Shown here: positions 34,639 through 43,279 of the stretch, one piece after another
Layout: each line of letters opens with the position of its first letter
Position numbering within the stretch: the first letter of the stretch is position 1
Assembly (NCBI RefSeq): GCF_030128825.1
Contig: NZ_CP119127.1
Span: 1,364,001 to 1,428,000, forward strand
Source of the DNA: Sphingobium sp. WTD-1
Lineage (GTDB): Bacteria; Pseudomonadota; Alphaproteobacteria; Sphingomonadales; Sphingomonadaceae
DNA: 64,000 nt
Direction: 5' to 3'
Notes under the pieces: generated by a model
The model's input: the letters and a program-made list of their open reading frames with translations, nothing else
Databases searched by the model: none
What the model was told of the DNA's origin: nothing
Translations under genes and position numbers: made by a program

Positions 34639-36560
34639 TCACTCGTCGCCAGGCGCTCGCCAGCGCCGCCACCACTGCTATGCTCACCGCCACCGAAAGC
34701 TTCGCCATGACCCGTAAGGACATTCTCATCACCAATGCCAAGGTCACGACGCTGGACCGGGAAAATCCCGTGGCTGATACGGTTGCGATCCGCGACGGCA
34801 AGTTTCTGGCCGTCGGGACCGAAGGCGAAGTGCGGGCCGTCGCCGGCAGCGACGCGATCGTCATCGATGCCAAGGGCCGCCGCCTGATCCCCGGCCTGAT
34901 CGACAGCCACATCCATGTCATCCGGGGTGGGCTCAATTATAATATGGAATTGCGCTGGGAAGGCGTGCCGAGCCTGGCCGAGGCGATGGCGATGCTGAAG
35001 CGGCAGGCCGAAAATACGCCGCCGCCGCAATGGGTGCGTGTCGTTGGCGGCTTTACCGAGCATCAGTTTGCCGAGAAGCGCCTGCCCACGATCGACGAGA
35101 TCAATGCCGTCGCGCCGGAAACTCCGGTCTTCATCCTGCACCTGTACGACCGCGCGCTGTTGAATGCCGCTGCGCTGCGGGCGGTGGGCTATACCAAGGA
35201 TACGCCCAATCCGCCGGGCGGCGAGATCGTCCGCGATGCACAGGGCAATCCGACCGGCCTGCTGCTGGCCCAGCCCAATGCGACGATCCTCTATGCGACG
35301 CTGGCCAAGGGGCCGAAGCTGCCGCCGGAATATCAGTTGAACAGCACGAAGCATTTCATGCGCGAACTGAACTCCCTGGGTGTCACCAGCGTGATCGACG
35401 CAGGGGGTGGTTCGCAAAATTATCCGGACGATTATGAGATCATCGACAAGCTGCACAAGGATGGCGAGCTGACGCTGCGCATCGCCTATAATCTCTTCAC
35501 CCAGAAGCCCAAGGAAGAGCTGAAGGACTTCGCCACCTGGTCGACCAAGATCAAGCCGGGCGACGGTGATGACAGCTACCGCCATAATGGCGCAGGCGAG
35601 ATGCTGGTCTATTCGGCCGCCGACTTCGAGGATTTCCGCGTCGCCCGTCCCGACATGCCGCCGGAAATGGAGGGCGATCTGGAACCGGTCATCCGCCTGC
35701 TTGCCGAACGGCGCTGGCCATGGCGCATGCACGCCACCTATGACCAGACGATCGGTCGCGCCCTCGACGTATTCGAGAAGGTCAATCGCGACATTCCCCT
35801 GCAGGGCCTGAACTGGTTCTTCGACCATGCGGAGACGATCAGCGAGCGCAATATCGACCGGATCGCAGCGCTGGGTGGCGGCATTGCCGTGCAGCATCGC
35901 ATGGCGTTTCAGGGCGAATATTTCGTCGAACGCTATGGCGCCAAGGCGGCCGAGGCGACGCCGCCGATCAAGCGGATGATGGCGGCAGGCCTGCCGGTGG
36001 GCGCGGGCACCGATGCGACGCGCGTGGCGAGCTACAATCCCTGGGTCTCGCTCAGCTGGCTGGTGACGTCGAAGACGGTCGGCGGGCTGGCCCTCTATCC
36101 GGTCCGCAACCGGCTGGACCGGGAGACCGCGCTGCGCCTGTGGACCGAGAAGAACACTTGGTTCTCGAACGAGGTCGGCAAGAAGGGCCAGATCAAGGCC
36201 GGGCAGCTGGCCGACTTTGCCCTGCTGTCGGACGACTATTTCTCCGTGCCCGAAGACGAGATCGCCCATCTTCGTTCGGTTCTGACCATGCTGGGCGGCA
36301 AGATCGTCTATGGCGAGGGCGATTATGGCCCGCTGGCGCCGGTCGCGCCCAAGGCGATGCCGGACTGGTCGCCGGTCGCGACCTTTGGCGGCTATTATCG
36401 CCGGGACGAGACTGCCAAGAAGCTCGCCTCGGCCTGCGGTTGCCATTCGGCCTGTGGCGTGCATGGCCATGATCATGCCGCCGCGCTGGGCGCCAATGTG
36501 CCTGCGGCCGATGTCCAGAGCTTCTGGGGCACGCTGGGCTGCGGCTGCTGGGCCGTTTGA
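34635..36560 (+). CDS. YtcJ-like metal-dependent amidohydrolase
   Basis: 641 residues. The N-terminus ITRRQALASAATTAMLTATESFA looks like a Tat-type export signal. The body is of the amidohydrolase_3 family: LIPGLIDSHIHVIRGG, LYDRALLNA, MHATYDQTIGRALDVFEK, FDHAETIS and GAGTDATRVASYNPW. The last 47 residues are unusual: rich in Cys and His (ACGCHSACGVHGHDH, then GCGCW), suggestive of a metal site. The substrate is unknown. Coupled to XapX by a four-base overlap. Confidence 0.88.
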   Translation: MITRRQALASAATTAMLTATESFAMTRKDILITNAKVTTLDRENPVADTVAIRDGKFLAVGTEGEVRAVAGSDAIVIDAKGRRLIPGLIDSHIHVIRGGLNYNMELRWEGVPSLAEAMAMLKRQAENTPPPQWVRVVGGFTEHQFAEKRLPTIDEINAVAPETPVFILHLYDRALLNAAALRAVGYTKDTPNPPGGEIVRDAQGNPTGLLLAQPNATILYATLAKGPKLPPEYQLNSTKHFMRELNSLGVTSVIDAGGGSQNYPDDYEIIDKLHKDGELTLRIAYNLFTQKPKEELKDFATWSTKIKPGDGDDSYRHNGAGEMLVYSAADFEDFRVARPDMPPEMEGDLEPVIRLLAERRWPWRMHATYDQTIGRALDVFEKVNRDIPLQGLNWFFDHAETISERNIDRIAALGGGIAVQHRMAFQGEYFVERYGAKAAEATPPIKRMMAAGLPVGAGTDATRVASYNPWVSLSWLVTSKTVGGLALYPVRNRLDRETALRLWTEKNTWFSNEVGKKGQIKAGQLADFALLSDDYFSVPEDEIAHLRSVLTMLGGKIVYGEGDYGPLAPVAPKAMPDWSPVATFGGYYRRDETAKKLASACGCHSACGVHGHDHAAALGANVPAADVQSFWGTLGCGCWAV

Positions 36561-36563
36561 CTT

Positions 36564-36597
36564 GAACAGGCCCTGCTCGACGGGGTGGGGCCTGTTC
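36564..36597 (+). terminator. Terminator of the YcaC-amidohydrolase operon
   Basis: GAACAGGCCC at 36564-36573 pairs perfectly with GGGCCTGTTC at 36588-36597. It ends right before LysR-type box D. Confidence 0.7.
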
Positions 36598-36598
36598 G

Positions 36599-36634
36599 TT
36601 CGAAAATTTGGAATGTTATCGTCGATATTATTCG
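36599..36634 (+). promoter_or_regulatory. LysR-type box, copy D (upstream of VOC gene)
   Basis: TTCGA-N7-GAAT (TTC-N9-GAA), nine bases, then GATATTATTCG. The layout matches the other three boxes exactly in spacing. It is followed about 85 bases later by the VOC gene. Confidence 0.6.
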
Positions 36635-36718
36635 GATCGATCGTCTTCTGACCTCTGCCTAGACAGGCTTTGCCACATCGACCGAGAGGCCTGGTCCTCT
36701 CCAACCGGAGCAACAGAC

Positions 36719-37618
36719 ATGAAGCGTTTCACCCTGATGGTGGCGACGGCCCTGGTCGCCATCAGCCCTGCCGTCGCGCCTGCGAAAGGCCCCGCACCCG
36801 TAACCGCCGACTATTCGGTCGGTCCGCAATATGACACCACCCATGTCTATGTCGCGCCGGAGGATTTCGATCGCTTCGTCGCCAGCTTCACCGCGACTTT
36901 TGGCGGCACCACCAGCAAGCAGGGCGCGTTTCAGGTCACGCCGACCGCCAGCAAGACCAAGTCGCAGCTCGCCTTGACGCCGGCCGGCACCATCTCCGTC
37001 TTCGGCTTCCTGACGCCCATGCCCTATCCCTTCGGCGCGGAGCGGACCGGCTACCTTGTCAGCGACCTGGACGGGGCGGTCGCTTCGGCGCTCAAGCATG
37101 GCGCAACCCGCCTGATCACGACCTTCCCCGATCCGATCGGTCGTGACGTCGTGGTGCAATGGGCCGGCGGCGTGAACATGCAGCTCTATTGGCACACCAC
37201 CAAGCCGAACTATCCAGCGCTGGCGACGGTGCCGGAAAACCGCATCTACCTGACCACCGACGCGGCCGATACCTTCATCAAGCAATGGACCGGCTTTGCC
37301 CACGCCAAGGTGACGTCCGATGACAAGGCCGCACCCGGCGCCGAGATCGGCCAGCCCGGCAAGACCTATCGCCGCATCCGCCTGACATCGGGCTATGGCA
37401 AGATGAGCGTGATCGTGTCCGACGGGCAACTGCCCTGGCCCTATGGCCGCGACATGACCGGCTACGAAGTCGCCAACCTGTCGGTGACGCTGGACAAGGC
37501 CAAGGCGGCGGGCGTCGAGACGCTGGTCCCGGTTCATGCCGAAGGTGATCGCCAGGCTGCGATTGTCCGCTTTCCCGGCGGCTATATCGCCGAAGTTCAC
37601 AGTGTCGCCGGGGAGTGA
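36719..37618 (+). CDS. Exported VOC (glyoxalase-like) protein
   Basis: 299 residues from ATG 36719 with signal peptide KRFTLMVATALVAISPAVAPA. Two similar halves (about 35-160 and 180-299) have the strand-helix pattern of the vicinal-oxygen-chelate fold: THVYVAPEDFDRFVASFTATFGG, GYLVSDLDGAVASALKHGA, and later YEVANLSVTLDKAKAAGVETLV. The substrate cannot be told. It is the first gene of a unit with DoxX and the barrel gene; its stop overlaps the DoxX region. Confidence 0.82.
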   Translation: MKRFTLMVATALVAISPAVAPAKGPAPVTADYSVGPQYDTTHVYVAPEDFDRFVASFTATFGGTTSKQGAFQVTPTASKTKSQLALTPAGTISVFGFLTPMPYPFGAERTGYLVSDLDGAVASALKHGATRLITTFPDPIGRDVVVQWAGGVNMQLYWHTTKPNYPALATVPENRIYLTTDAADTFIKQWTGFAHAKVTSDDKAAPGAEIGQPGKTYRRIRLTSGYGKMSVIVSDGQLPWPYGRDMTGYEVANLSVTLDKAKAAGVETLVPVHAEGDRQAAIVRFPGGYIAEVHSVAGE

Positions 37619-37623
37619 AGGGC

Positions 37624-38046
37624 ATGGCTTTCACCCCCCCTTTCGTCGGCGCCATCCTGGCATGGCGGCCGACCTGGTTCATCGCCCGGCTGGCGCTGAC
37701 CAGTGCCTATCTGCTGGGCGGCATCATCAAGCTGACCGACTGGCATGGCGCCGTTGCCGAACAGGCGAATTTCGGCATGAGCCCGCCAGCTTTCTGGGCC
37801 GCGCTGACGATCGGCCTTGAACTGGTCGGCCCCGTGCTGATCCTGACCGGCCGTCTGGTCTGGCTGGGCGCGGGGATGCTGGGCGTCTTCACCCTGCTGG
37901 CGGCCTTTACCGCCAACGCTTTCTGGACGATGCCGATGGGGCAGGAGCGCTTCATGGCGACCAACGCGTTTTTCGAGCATATCGGCCTGATCGGCGGTTT
38001 CATCGCGGTCGCCATGATCGCGCAGCGGCGTGAGGCCAATGCCTAA
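37624..38046 (+). CDS. DoxX-family membrane protein
   Basis: 140 residues with four hydrophobic segments. The first has the DoxX signature WFIARLALTSAYLLGGIIKLTD and the rest has FWAALTIGLELVGPVLILTGRLVWLGA and FFEHIGLIGGFIAVAMIA. DoxX proteins are linked to redox or sulfur stress. I chose ATG 37624; a GTG at 37615 overlaps the VOC stop and is possible. Its end overlaps the barrel gene. Confidence 0.88.
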   Translation: MAFTPPFVGAILAWRPTWFIARLALTSAYLLGGIIKLTDWHGAVAEQANFGMSPPAFWAALTIGLELVGPVLILTGRLVWLGAGMLGVFTLLAAFTANAFWTMPMGQERFMATNAFFEHIGLIGGFIAVAMIAQRREANA

Positions 38047-39397
38047 GCGTTGCCTGCCCTTTCTCGCGCTGTTGGCGCTGCCGATCCCGGCCGCTGCCCA
38101 GCAGCGCGAGGCGTGGCAGGCGCCGACGCTCAGCATCACCCGCTATGAAGAGGATTGGTCCGACTTGGCCGATGCCGAGAAACGGGAGCATCACTGGACC
38201 GGTCCGTTCAAATATATCCCGCTGGGCGATGACGCATGGCTTTCGACCGGTGTCGAGCTGCGCGCCCGGGTCGAAAGCTATGACGATAATCTCTGGGGTG
38301 GCGCGACTGCGCCCGACGACGCCTATCTCTGGTTGCGGGCGCTGCCTTATGCCGATCTCCATGCCGGTAAGCTGCGCGCCTTCGTCCAGCCGATGATCGC
38401 CTATGCCGTCGGTGTCGCACCATCGGCCGGGCCGGTCGATCAAAACCATATCGACCTGCTGCAGGGCTTTGCCGAGGCGGATCTTGGACCGGTCACGCTG
38501 CGCGCGGGGCGGCAGATGCTGTCGCTCGGGACCGAACGGCTGGTGGGCACCCGCTATGGTCCCAATGTCCCGCTCGCCTTTGACGGCGCCCGCGCCGACA
38601 TGCGGATCGGCAAGGCGACGGTCAGTCTTCTCGCTGTGAAGCCCGTGCAGCCCGGCCTCCACAATTTCGATGATGCGACCTCCGACACCAAGGCCCTGTG
38701 GGGCGCCTACGCGACCCTGCCCGAACTCGACCTTTACTATCTGGGCTATCGTAACCGTGTCGCCCGGTTCGGCGGCGACGCGGGGCGGGAAGTGCGGCAT
38801 AGCCTGGGCCTTCGCAGCCATGGCGTGCGGGGCGACTGGCACTGGAATGTCGAGGGCGTCTATCAGTTTGGCGACTATGAGGGGCAGCGCATTGCCGCCT
38901 GGACGCTGGGCACCGAAATCGGCCGCAGCTTTCCCGCCTTGCCCATGGCGCCGGACGCGACCCTGCGCTTCAATGTCGTGAGCGGCGACAGGAAAGCGGA
39001 TGACGACAAGCTTGGCACCTTCAACGCGCTGTTCCCGAAGGGCAAATATTTCGGTGAATTATCGCCTGTCGGCCCGACCAACATCATCAGCCTCAATCCG
39101 CGGGTTAGTGCCAATCTGGGCAAGGACGTTTCTGCCAGCGTCGCGGCCATGGCCTATTGGCGCTATTCCACGGGGGATGGCGTCTATGACATTCCCGGCA
39201 ACCTGATCCGCGCGCCGGGCGACAGCGACGCGCGCTTCATCGGCAAGGAGGCCGAGGCGACCATCGCCTGGCAGGCCAGCGCGGAATGGGAATTGTCCGC
39301 CTCGCTTTCCGCCTTCGCGCCCGGTGCCTTCATTCGCAACACCGGCCCGGCCAAGACCATCACCATGCTGGGCCTGGAAAGCAATTTCCGTTTCTGA
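38039..39397 (+). CDS. Alginate-export-family outer-membrane beta-barrel
   Basis: 452 residues from ATG 38039 with signal peptide CLPFLALLALPIPAAAQ. It has the pattern of a large barrel, alternating strands and the AlgE-type core (LRAGRQMLSLGTERLVGTRYGPNVPLAFDGAR), ending in LESNFRF with a terminal Phe. In Pseudomonas AlgE exports alginate, but homologues in sphingomonads are general porins. The start overlaps the DoxX stop by eight bases, so the two are coupled. Confidence 0.88.
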   Translation: MPKRCLPFLALLALPIPAAAQQREAWQAPTLSITRYEEDWSDLADAEKREHHWTGPFKYIPLGDDAWLSTGVELRARVESYDDNLWGGATAPDDAYLWLRALPYADLHAGKLRAFVQPMIAYAVGVAPSAGPVDQNHIDLLQGFAEADLGPVTLRAGRQMLSLGTERLVGTRYGPNVPLAFDGARADMRIGKATVSLLAVKPVQPGLHNFDDATSDTKALWGAYATLPELDLYYLGYRNRVARFGGDAGREVRHSLGLRSHGVRGDWHWNVEGVYQFGDYEGQRIAAWTLGTEIGRSFPALPMAPDATLRFNVVSGDRKADDDKLGTFNALFPKGKYFGELSPVGPTNIISLNPRVSANLGKDVSASVAAMAYWRYSTGDGVYDIPGNLIRAPGDSDARFIGKEAEATIAWQASAEWELSASLSAFAPGAFIRNTGPAKTITMLGLESNFRF

Positions 39398-39431
39398 CGG
39401 CCATTTTGACATTGAACCAAGGGATAGTGCC

Positions 39432-40127
39432 ATGACCGCCACCAAAGCCTCCGCCGCGCCCTTGCCTTGGCTGCTGTTGCTCCTGTCCGTGACCACGGGT
39501 TTGGTCGACGCGATCAGCGTGCTGGGCCTGGGCAAAGTGTTTACGGCGAACATGACAGGGAACATCGTCTTCCTGGGCTTCGCCGCTGCGGGCACGCCGG
39601 GCTTCCGCGTCGCGCCCTATCTGGTGGCGATTGCCGCTTTCCTGATCGGCGCGCTCGTGGCCGGGCGCGTGGGGAAGGGGCATGCCGGTCTGCCGCTGCG
39701 CCGCTGGCTGATGCTGGCTGCCCTGATCGAGGCGGTATTGCTCTGGATCGCTGCCGGTGTCGCCGTAGGTTTCGACATTCCCGCCCAGTCACCCGGCACC
39801 AGCCTCTATGCGATCATCGCGCTGACCGGCCTCGCCATGGGCTTTCGCAATTCCACTATCCGCCAGCTCAAGGTGCCCGACCTCACCACCACGGTGCTGA
39901 CACTAACGCTGACCGGCATCGCGGCGGATTCCAGTCTGGCTGGCGGCAGCAACCCCAATATCGCGCGCCGTATCGGCAGCGTGGCTGCCATCTTCCTGGG
40001 CGCGGCGATTGGCGCGGCGCTGGTGACCCATGGCGGGCTGGTCGCGCCGCTGCTTCTGGCCGGTGCGCTGGTCCTTACCGGTACGGCGGCCTGCGCGCTG
40101 CATCCGGCCGCTAGCGAACCCGCTTAA
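39432..40127 (+). CDS. YoaK-family (DUF1275) membrane protein
   Basis: 231 residues from ATG 39432, with about six hydrophobic segments and the DUF1275 sequence SVTTGLVDAISVLGLGKVFTANMTGNIVFLGFA and MGFRNSTIRQLKVPDLTTTVLTLTLTGIA. The function is unknown. It is the last gene of the VOC-DoxX-barrel unit and overlaps the convergent lysR stop by four bases. Confidence 0.9.
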   Translation: MTATKASAAPLPWLLLLLSVTTGLVDAISVLGLGKVFTANMTGNIVFLGFAAAGTPGFRVAPYLVAIAAFLIGALVAGRVGKGHAGLPLRRWLMLAALIEAVLLWIAAGVAVGFDIPAQSPGTSLYAIIALTGLAMGFRNSTIRQLKVPDLTTTVLTLTLTGIAADSSLAGGSNPNIARRIGSVAAIFLGAAIGAALVTHGGLVAPLLLAGALVLTGTAACALHPAASEPA

Positions 40128-41053
40128 ACATCGCTCATGCCGGCCGCCTCGCGATCGTCGGCGCCCAGCGCGACGAACTGCGCGATCAGCCAGGACGCGG
40201 CGGGGCCGGGCGGGGTGTCGCGGCGCCAGATGCCGGAGAAGCGATAGGTGCCGCCGGGATGATCGGGCATGGCGAGGCGCACCAATGTGCCCGCGACCAG
40301 ATCCGCCTCGATCATCGGCAGCGGCATATTGCCCCAGCCAATGCCTTCGCGCAGCAGCGCATGTTTGGCGCCCAGATCGGCGAGGCGCCAGGTCTTGGGG
40401 CTGCTGACCGAAAAATCGCGGCCTTCGGTAAAGCGCGACCGGTCGGTCAGCACCAACTGGGTATAATCGCGCCCGGCGCCCGGCGCGATCGCCTCCATCC
40501 GGCCGAGCGGATGGTCGGGGGCGGCGACGGGAACCATCGGCACCAGCCCGGCCGCCATGCTTTCAATTCCTTCGACCCCGGCCGACAGTGGCCCGGACAG
40601 GCCGATCACCGCGCCCCGGTCCAGCACCATCGCCACGATCGCGCCCAGTGCTTCGGCATGGAGGCGCAGCTGCACAGTGGGAAATTCCCTCGCGAAAGCG
40701 CGCAGCACCTTGCCCAGCCGTTCGGCCGGCAACATCACGTCGACCGCCAGATTGACCTCCGCCTCCAGTCCGTCGAGCAACCCCTTCACCTTGGCGCGCA
40801 GGCCATCCATGCCATGGGCGATGCTGCGCGCCTCCGCCAGCAGCGCGCGGCCGGCGACGGTGAGCTGCGGCTTGCGCGTGCCTTCACGCTCGAACAGCAG
40901 CACGCCCAGCTGCGCCTCCAGATTGGCGATACCATAGCTGATGACCGATACGGCGCGATTGAGCTTGCGCCCGGCGGCGGCGAAGCTGCCGGTGTCGACG
41001 ATGGTGAGGAAGATGCGCAACTGGTCGAAGGTCGGAGTGCCGGGATTGTTCAC
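40124..41053 (-). CDS. LysR-family transcriptional regulator
   Basis: 309 residues from GTG 41053, which has AGGA upstream. An N-terminal winged HTH is seen (FDQLRIFLTIVDTGSFAAAGRKLNRAVSVISYGIANLEAQLGVLLFER), then a LysR substrate domain (about 90-300). The frame is open to an ATG at 41092, but that would put the operator-like element inside the gene. It is divergent from the first pirin gene, and the box between them has three further copies in the neighbouring operons, so it is the likely regulator of the regulon. Effector unknown. Confidence 0.9.
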   Translation of the reverse strand: MNNPGTPTFDQLRIFLTIVDTGSFAAAGRKLNRAVSVISYGIANLEAQLGVLLFEREGTRKPQLTVAGRALLAEARSIAHGMDGLRAKVKGLLDGLEAEVNLAVDVMLPAERLGKVLRAFAREFPTVQLRLHAEALGAIVAMVLDRGAVIGLSGPLSAGVEGIESMAAGLVPMVPVAAPDHPLGRMEAIAPGAGRDYTQLVLTDRSRFTEGRDFSVSSPKTWRLADLGAKHALLREGIGWGNMPLPMIEADLVAGTLVRLAMPDHPGGTYRFSGIWRRDTPPGPAASWLIAQFVALGADDREAAGMSDV

Positions 41054-41055
41054 TG

Positions 41056-41091
41056 TTCGATTTCCTGGAACGTTTCGATGGATTTTATCCA
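41056..41091. promoter_or_regulatory. LysR-type box, copy A (lysR / pirin divergent region)
   Basis: TTCGA-N7-GAAC (TTC-N9-GAA, 41056-41070), nine bases, then GATTTTATCCA (41081-41091). The last part also lies in a palindrome GATGGAT-TTT-ATCCATC. It is directly in front of lysR GTG 41053 and about 85 bases before the pirin start, the classic place for a LysR autoregulatory site. Confidence 0.7.
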
Positions 41092-41175
41092 TCTGAACGG
41101 AAATGCGTTCAAGCGCTAATTGGGTCTTCGACAGGGCGGCCCCATGATGGATGCGCCGCCCGCAGGAGACACAAG

Positions 41176-41874
41176 ATGATCGAACTTCGTCCTTTCGACA
41201 GCCTGGGTGGTGCCAATCATGGCTGGCTGGATGCCAAGCATCATTTCTCGTTCGCCGGCTATCATGATCCCGCCCGCGTTCATTGGGGCAATCTGCGCGT
41301 CTGGAATGACGACACGATCGCGCCGGGCACCGGCTTTCCGCCGCATCCGCACCGCGACATGGAAATCATCACCTATGTCCGCGAAGGCGCGATCACCCAT
41401 CAGGACAATCTGGGCAACAAGGGCCGGACCGAGGCGGGCGATGTGCAGGTCATGTCGGCCGGCACCGGCATCACCCATTCGGAATATAATCGCGAGGATG
41501 TGACGACGCAGATCTTCCAGATCTGGATCATCCCGACCCGCGACGGTGAAGCGCCCAGCTGGGGCTCGCGTCCCTTCCCCAAGGGCGAGCGCAGCGGTCA
41601 GTTCGTGACGCTGGCGTCGGGTTACGGGAATGACAATGACGCACTGCCGATCCGCACCGATGCGCGGGTTGTCGCCGCGACGCTGAAGGCGGGCGAGAGC
41701 GCCGAATATCCGATCGGCAAGGATCGCAAGGCCTATCTGGTGCCGGCGACCGGCGCGATCCAGATCGACGATGTGCGGGCCAATGCCCGTGACGGCGTGG
41801 CGATCCAGGATCTGGATGTCATCCGCGTGACGGCGATCGAGGATAGCGAGATCGTGCTGGTCGACGCGGCCTGA
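41176..41874 (+). CDS. Pirin-family protein (YhaK-type)
   Basis: 232 residues, bicupin fold. The N-terminal cupin has HFSFAGYHDPARVHWGNLRVWNDDTIAPGTGFPPHPHRDMEIITYVREG, with His and Glu residues for iron (PHPHRDMEI), then GDVQVMSAGTGITHSEYN. YhaK-type pirins may act as quercetin dioxygenases or redox sensors. Start after AGGAGA. First member of a pair; followed by a hairpin and a second box. Confidence 0.92.
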   Translation: MIELRPFDSLGGANHGWLDAKHHFSFAGYHDPARVHWGNLRVWNDDTIAPGTGFPPHPHRDMEIITYVREGAITHQDNLGNKGRTEAGDVQVMSAGTGITHSEYNREDVTTQIFQIWIIPTRDGEAPSWGSRPFPKGERSGQFVTLASGYGNDNDALPIRTDARVVAATLKAGESAEYPIGKDRKAYLVPATGAIQIDDVRANARDGVAIQDLDVIRVTAIEDSEIVLVDAA

Positions 41875-41887
41875 CGATAAAAAGGGG

Positions 41888-41916
41888 AGGGGCGCGGGTG
41901 CTGCGCCCCTTCTTTT
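41888..41916 (+). terminator. Terminator of first pirin gene
   Basis: AGGGGCGC at 41888-41895 pairs with GCGCCCCT at 41903-41910, followed by TTCTTTT. It abuts the LysR-type box at 41915. Confidence 0.7.
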
Positions 41917-41950
41917 CGAAAATATAGAACAGAGTGACCGATTTTATCCA
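41915..41950 (+). promoter_or_regulatory. LysR-type box, copy B (upstream of second pirin operon)
   Basis: TTCGA-N7-GAAC (TTC-N9-GAA, 41915-41929), nine bases, GATTTTATCCA (41940-41950), the last 11 bases identical to copy A. An AAGCGCTA segment follows in both A and B. It begins the small-protein/pirin/OsmC unit. Confidence 0.7.
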
Positions 41951-42021
41951 GATGATCCTGAAAGCGCTATCGCGCTAGAAGAAAGCCAACGAAACGGTCC
42001 AGACGAACAGGGAGCCTTCTC

Positions 42022-42342
42022 ATGCTGAACATCGCCACCCCGCGCCTCAGCTCCGCCGAATGGCAGGACGTGAAGGCCACATTGAGCGCCGTTGCCGATT
42101 GCGGCTGTGGCGAACCGGCGGCGGCCGGCCCGGTCCGCTCGCGGATCGGCCATGCGCTCGACGCGATCCTGGGGCCGAAAACGGTCCAGCCGGTGATGCT
42201 GGCTCCGCATCTGCATGATGTCCGCGAATTTCTCTGCGAATCCGGCCGCACCCGCGCGATCGCCGAACGCCATGTCCCCACACTCGTCGCGCAGGGCTAT
42301 AGCCGCGCCCAGATCGAAGCACTGGCGCTGCTCGGCGCCTGA
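42022..42342 (+). CDS. Uncharacterised small Cys-containing protein
   Basis: 106 residues, no signal or membrane part. I recognise no domain. The N-terminal part has an ADCGCGEP motif with two cysteines and another Cys in EFLCES; His residues occur in PHLHD. The end ([18 protein letters not shown]) looks helical. It begins an operon with pirin and OsmC and lies behind a copy of the LysR-type box, so a redox or electrophile role is inferred. Confidence 0.7.
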   Translation: MLNIATPRLSSAEWQDVKATLSAVADCGCGEPAAAGPVRSRIGHALDAILGPKTVQPVMLAPHLHDVREFLCESGRTRAIAERHVPTLVAQGYSRAQIEALALLGA

Positions 42343-42371
42343 CCCTATTTTCCGAAAAGAGGATAAGTCCC

Positions 42372-43268
42372 ATGTCCATCCGCACTTCAGAAGTCGACGG
42401 CGTCGATCTGGTCATCCTGCCCCCGGTCCGCGATCTGGGCGATGGCTTCTCGGTCCGCCGCGCGCTGCCGTCGGCGCATCGCCGCATGGTCGGCCCCTTC
42501 ATCTTCTTCGACCAGATGGGCGAGGCGACCTTCAACAGCGGCGAGGGGCTGGATGTGCGACCGCACCCGCATATTGGCCTCGCCACCGTCACCTATCTGC
42601 TGGAGGGCGAAATCCTGCACCGCGACAGCGTCGGATCGGTCCAGTCGATCCGCCCTGGCGAGGTCAACTGGATGACTGCGGGCAGTGGCATCGTCCATAG
42701 CGAGCGCACCAGCGAGGAAAATCGCGCCAAGGGTGGCAAGCTGTTCGGTCTGCAGACCTGGGTGGCGTTGCCGACTCAGGCGGAGGAAGTCGATCCGGGT
42801 TTCGCCCATCACAAGGCCGACGAAATCCCGACGATCGAGGATGCGGGCACGCGCCTGACCCTGATCGCCGGCAGTTCCGACGGTCTGGTATCGCCGGTGA
42901 AGACCTTCTCCGACATGGTCTATGCCGATATCGTGCTGCAGGACGGCGCCCGCTATCAGCTCAAGGCCGAGCATGTCGAACGCGCCATCTATGTGGTGCA
43001 GGGCGAAGTCGAGGTGATCGGCCAGACCGGTGGCTTCGCGACCGGCGAACTGGTGGTGTTCAAGCCCGGCGCGGAGATCATCCTTCGGGCCAAAGGCGCG
43101 ACCCGGCTGATGCTGATGGGCGGCGAGCCGCTGCCCGAGAAGCGCCATATCTTCTGGAATTTCGTCTCGTCCTCGCCCGATCGGATCGAGCAGGCCAAGG
43201 CCGACTGGCAGGCGCAGCGCTTCGCCCCGGTGCCGGACGAGCATGAATTCATCGCCCTCCCGGCATAA
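42372..43268 (+). CDS. Pirin-family protein (second copy)
   Basis: 298 residues, bicupin. The pirin core is visible: [62 protein letters not shown]. It belongs to a different pirin subgroup from the first copy 500 bases upstream (about 66 residues longer), so the two are not a simple recent duplication. It lies between the small Cys protein and OsmC in one unit. Confidence 0.92.
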   Translation: MSIRTSEVDGVDLVILPPVRDLGDGFSVRRALPSAHRRMVGPFIFFDQMGEATFNSGEGLDVRPHPHIGLATVTYLLEGEILHRDSVGSVQSIRPGEVNWMTAGSGIVHSERTSEENRAKGGKLFGLQTWVALPTQAEEVDPGFAHHKADEIPTIEDAGTRLTLIAGSSDGLVSPVKTFSDMVYADIVLQDGARYQLKAEHVERAIYVVQGEVEVIGQTGGFATGELVVFKPGAEIILRAKGATRLMLMGGEPLPEKRHIFWNFVSSSPDRIEQAKADWQAQRFAPVPDEHEFIALPA

Positions 43269-43279
43269 GGAGCAGCATC

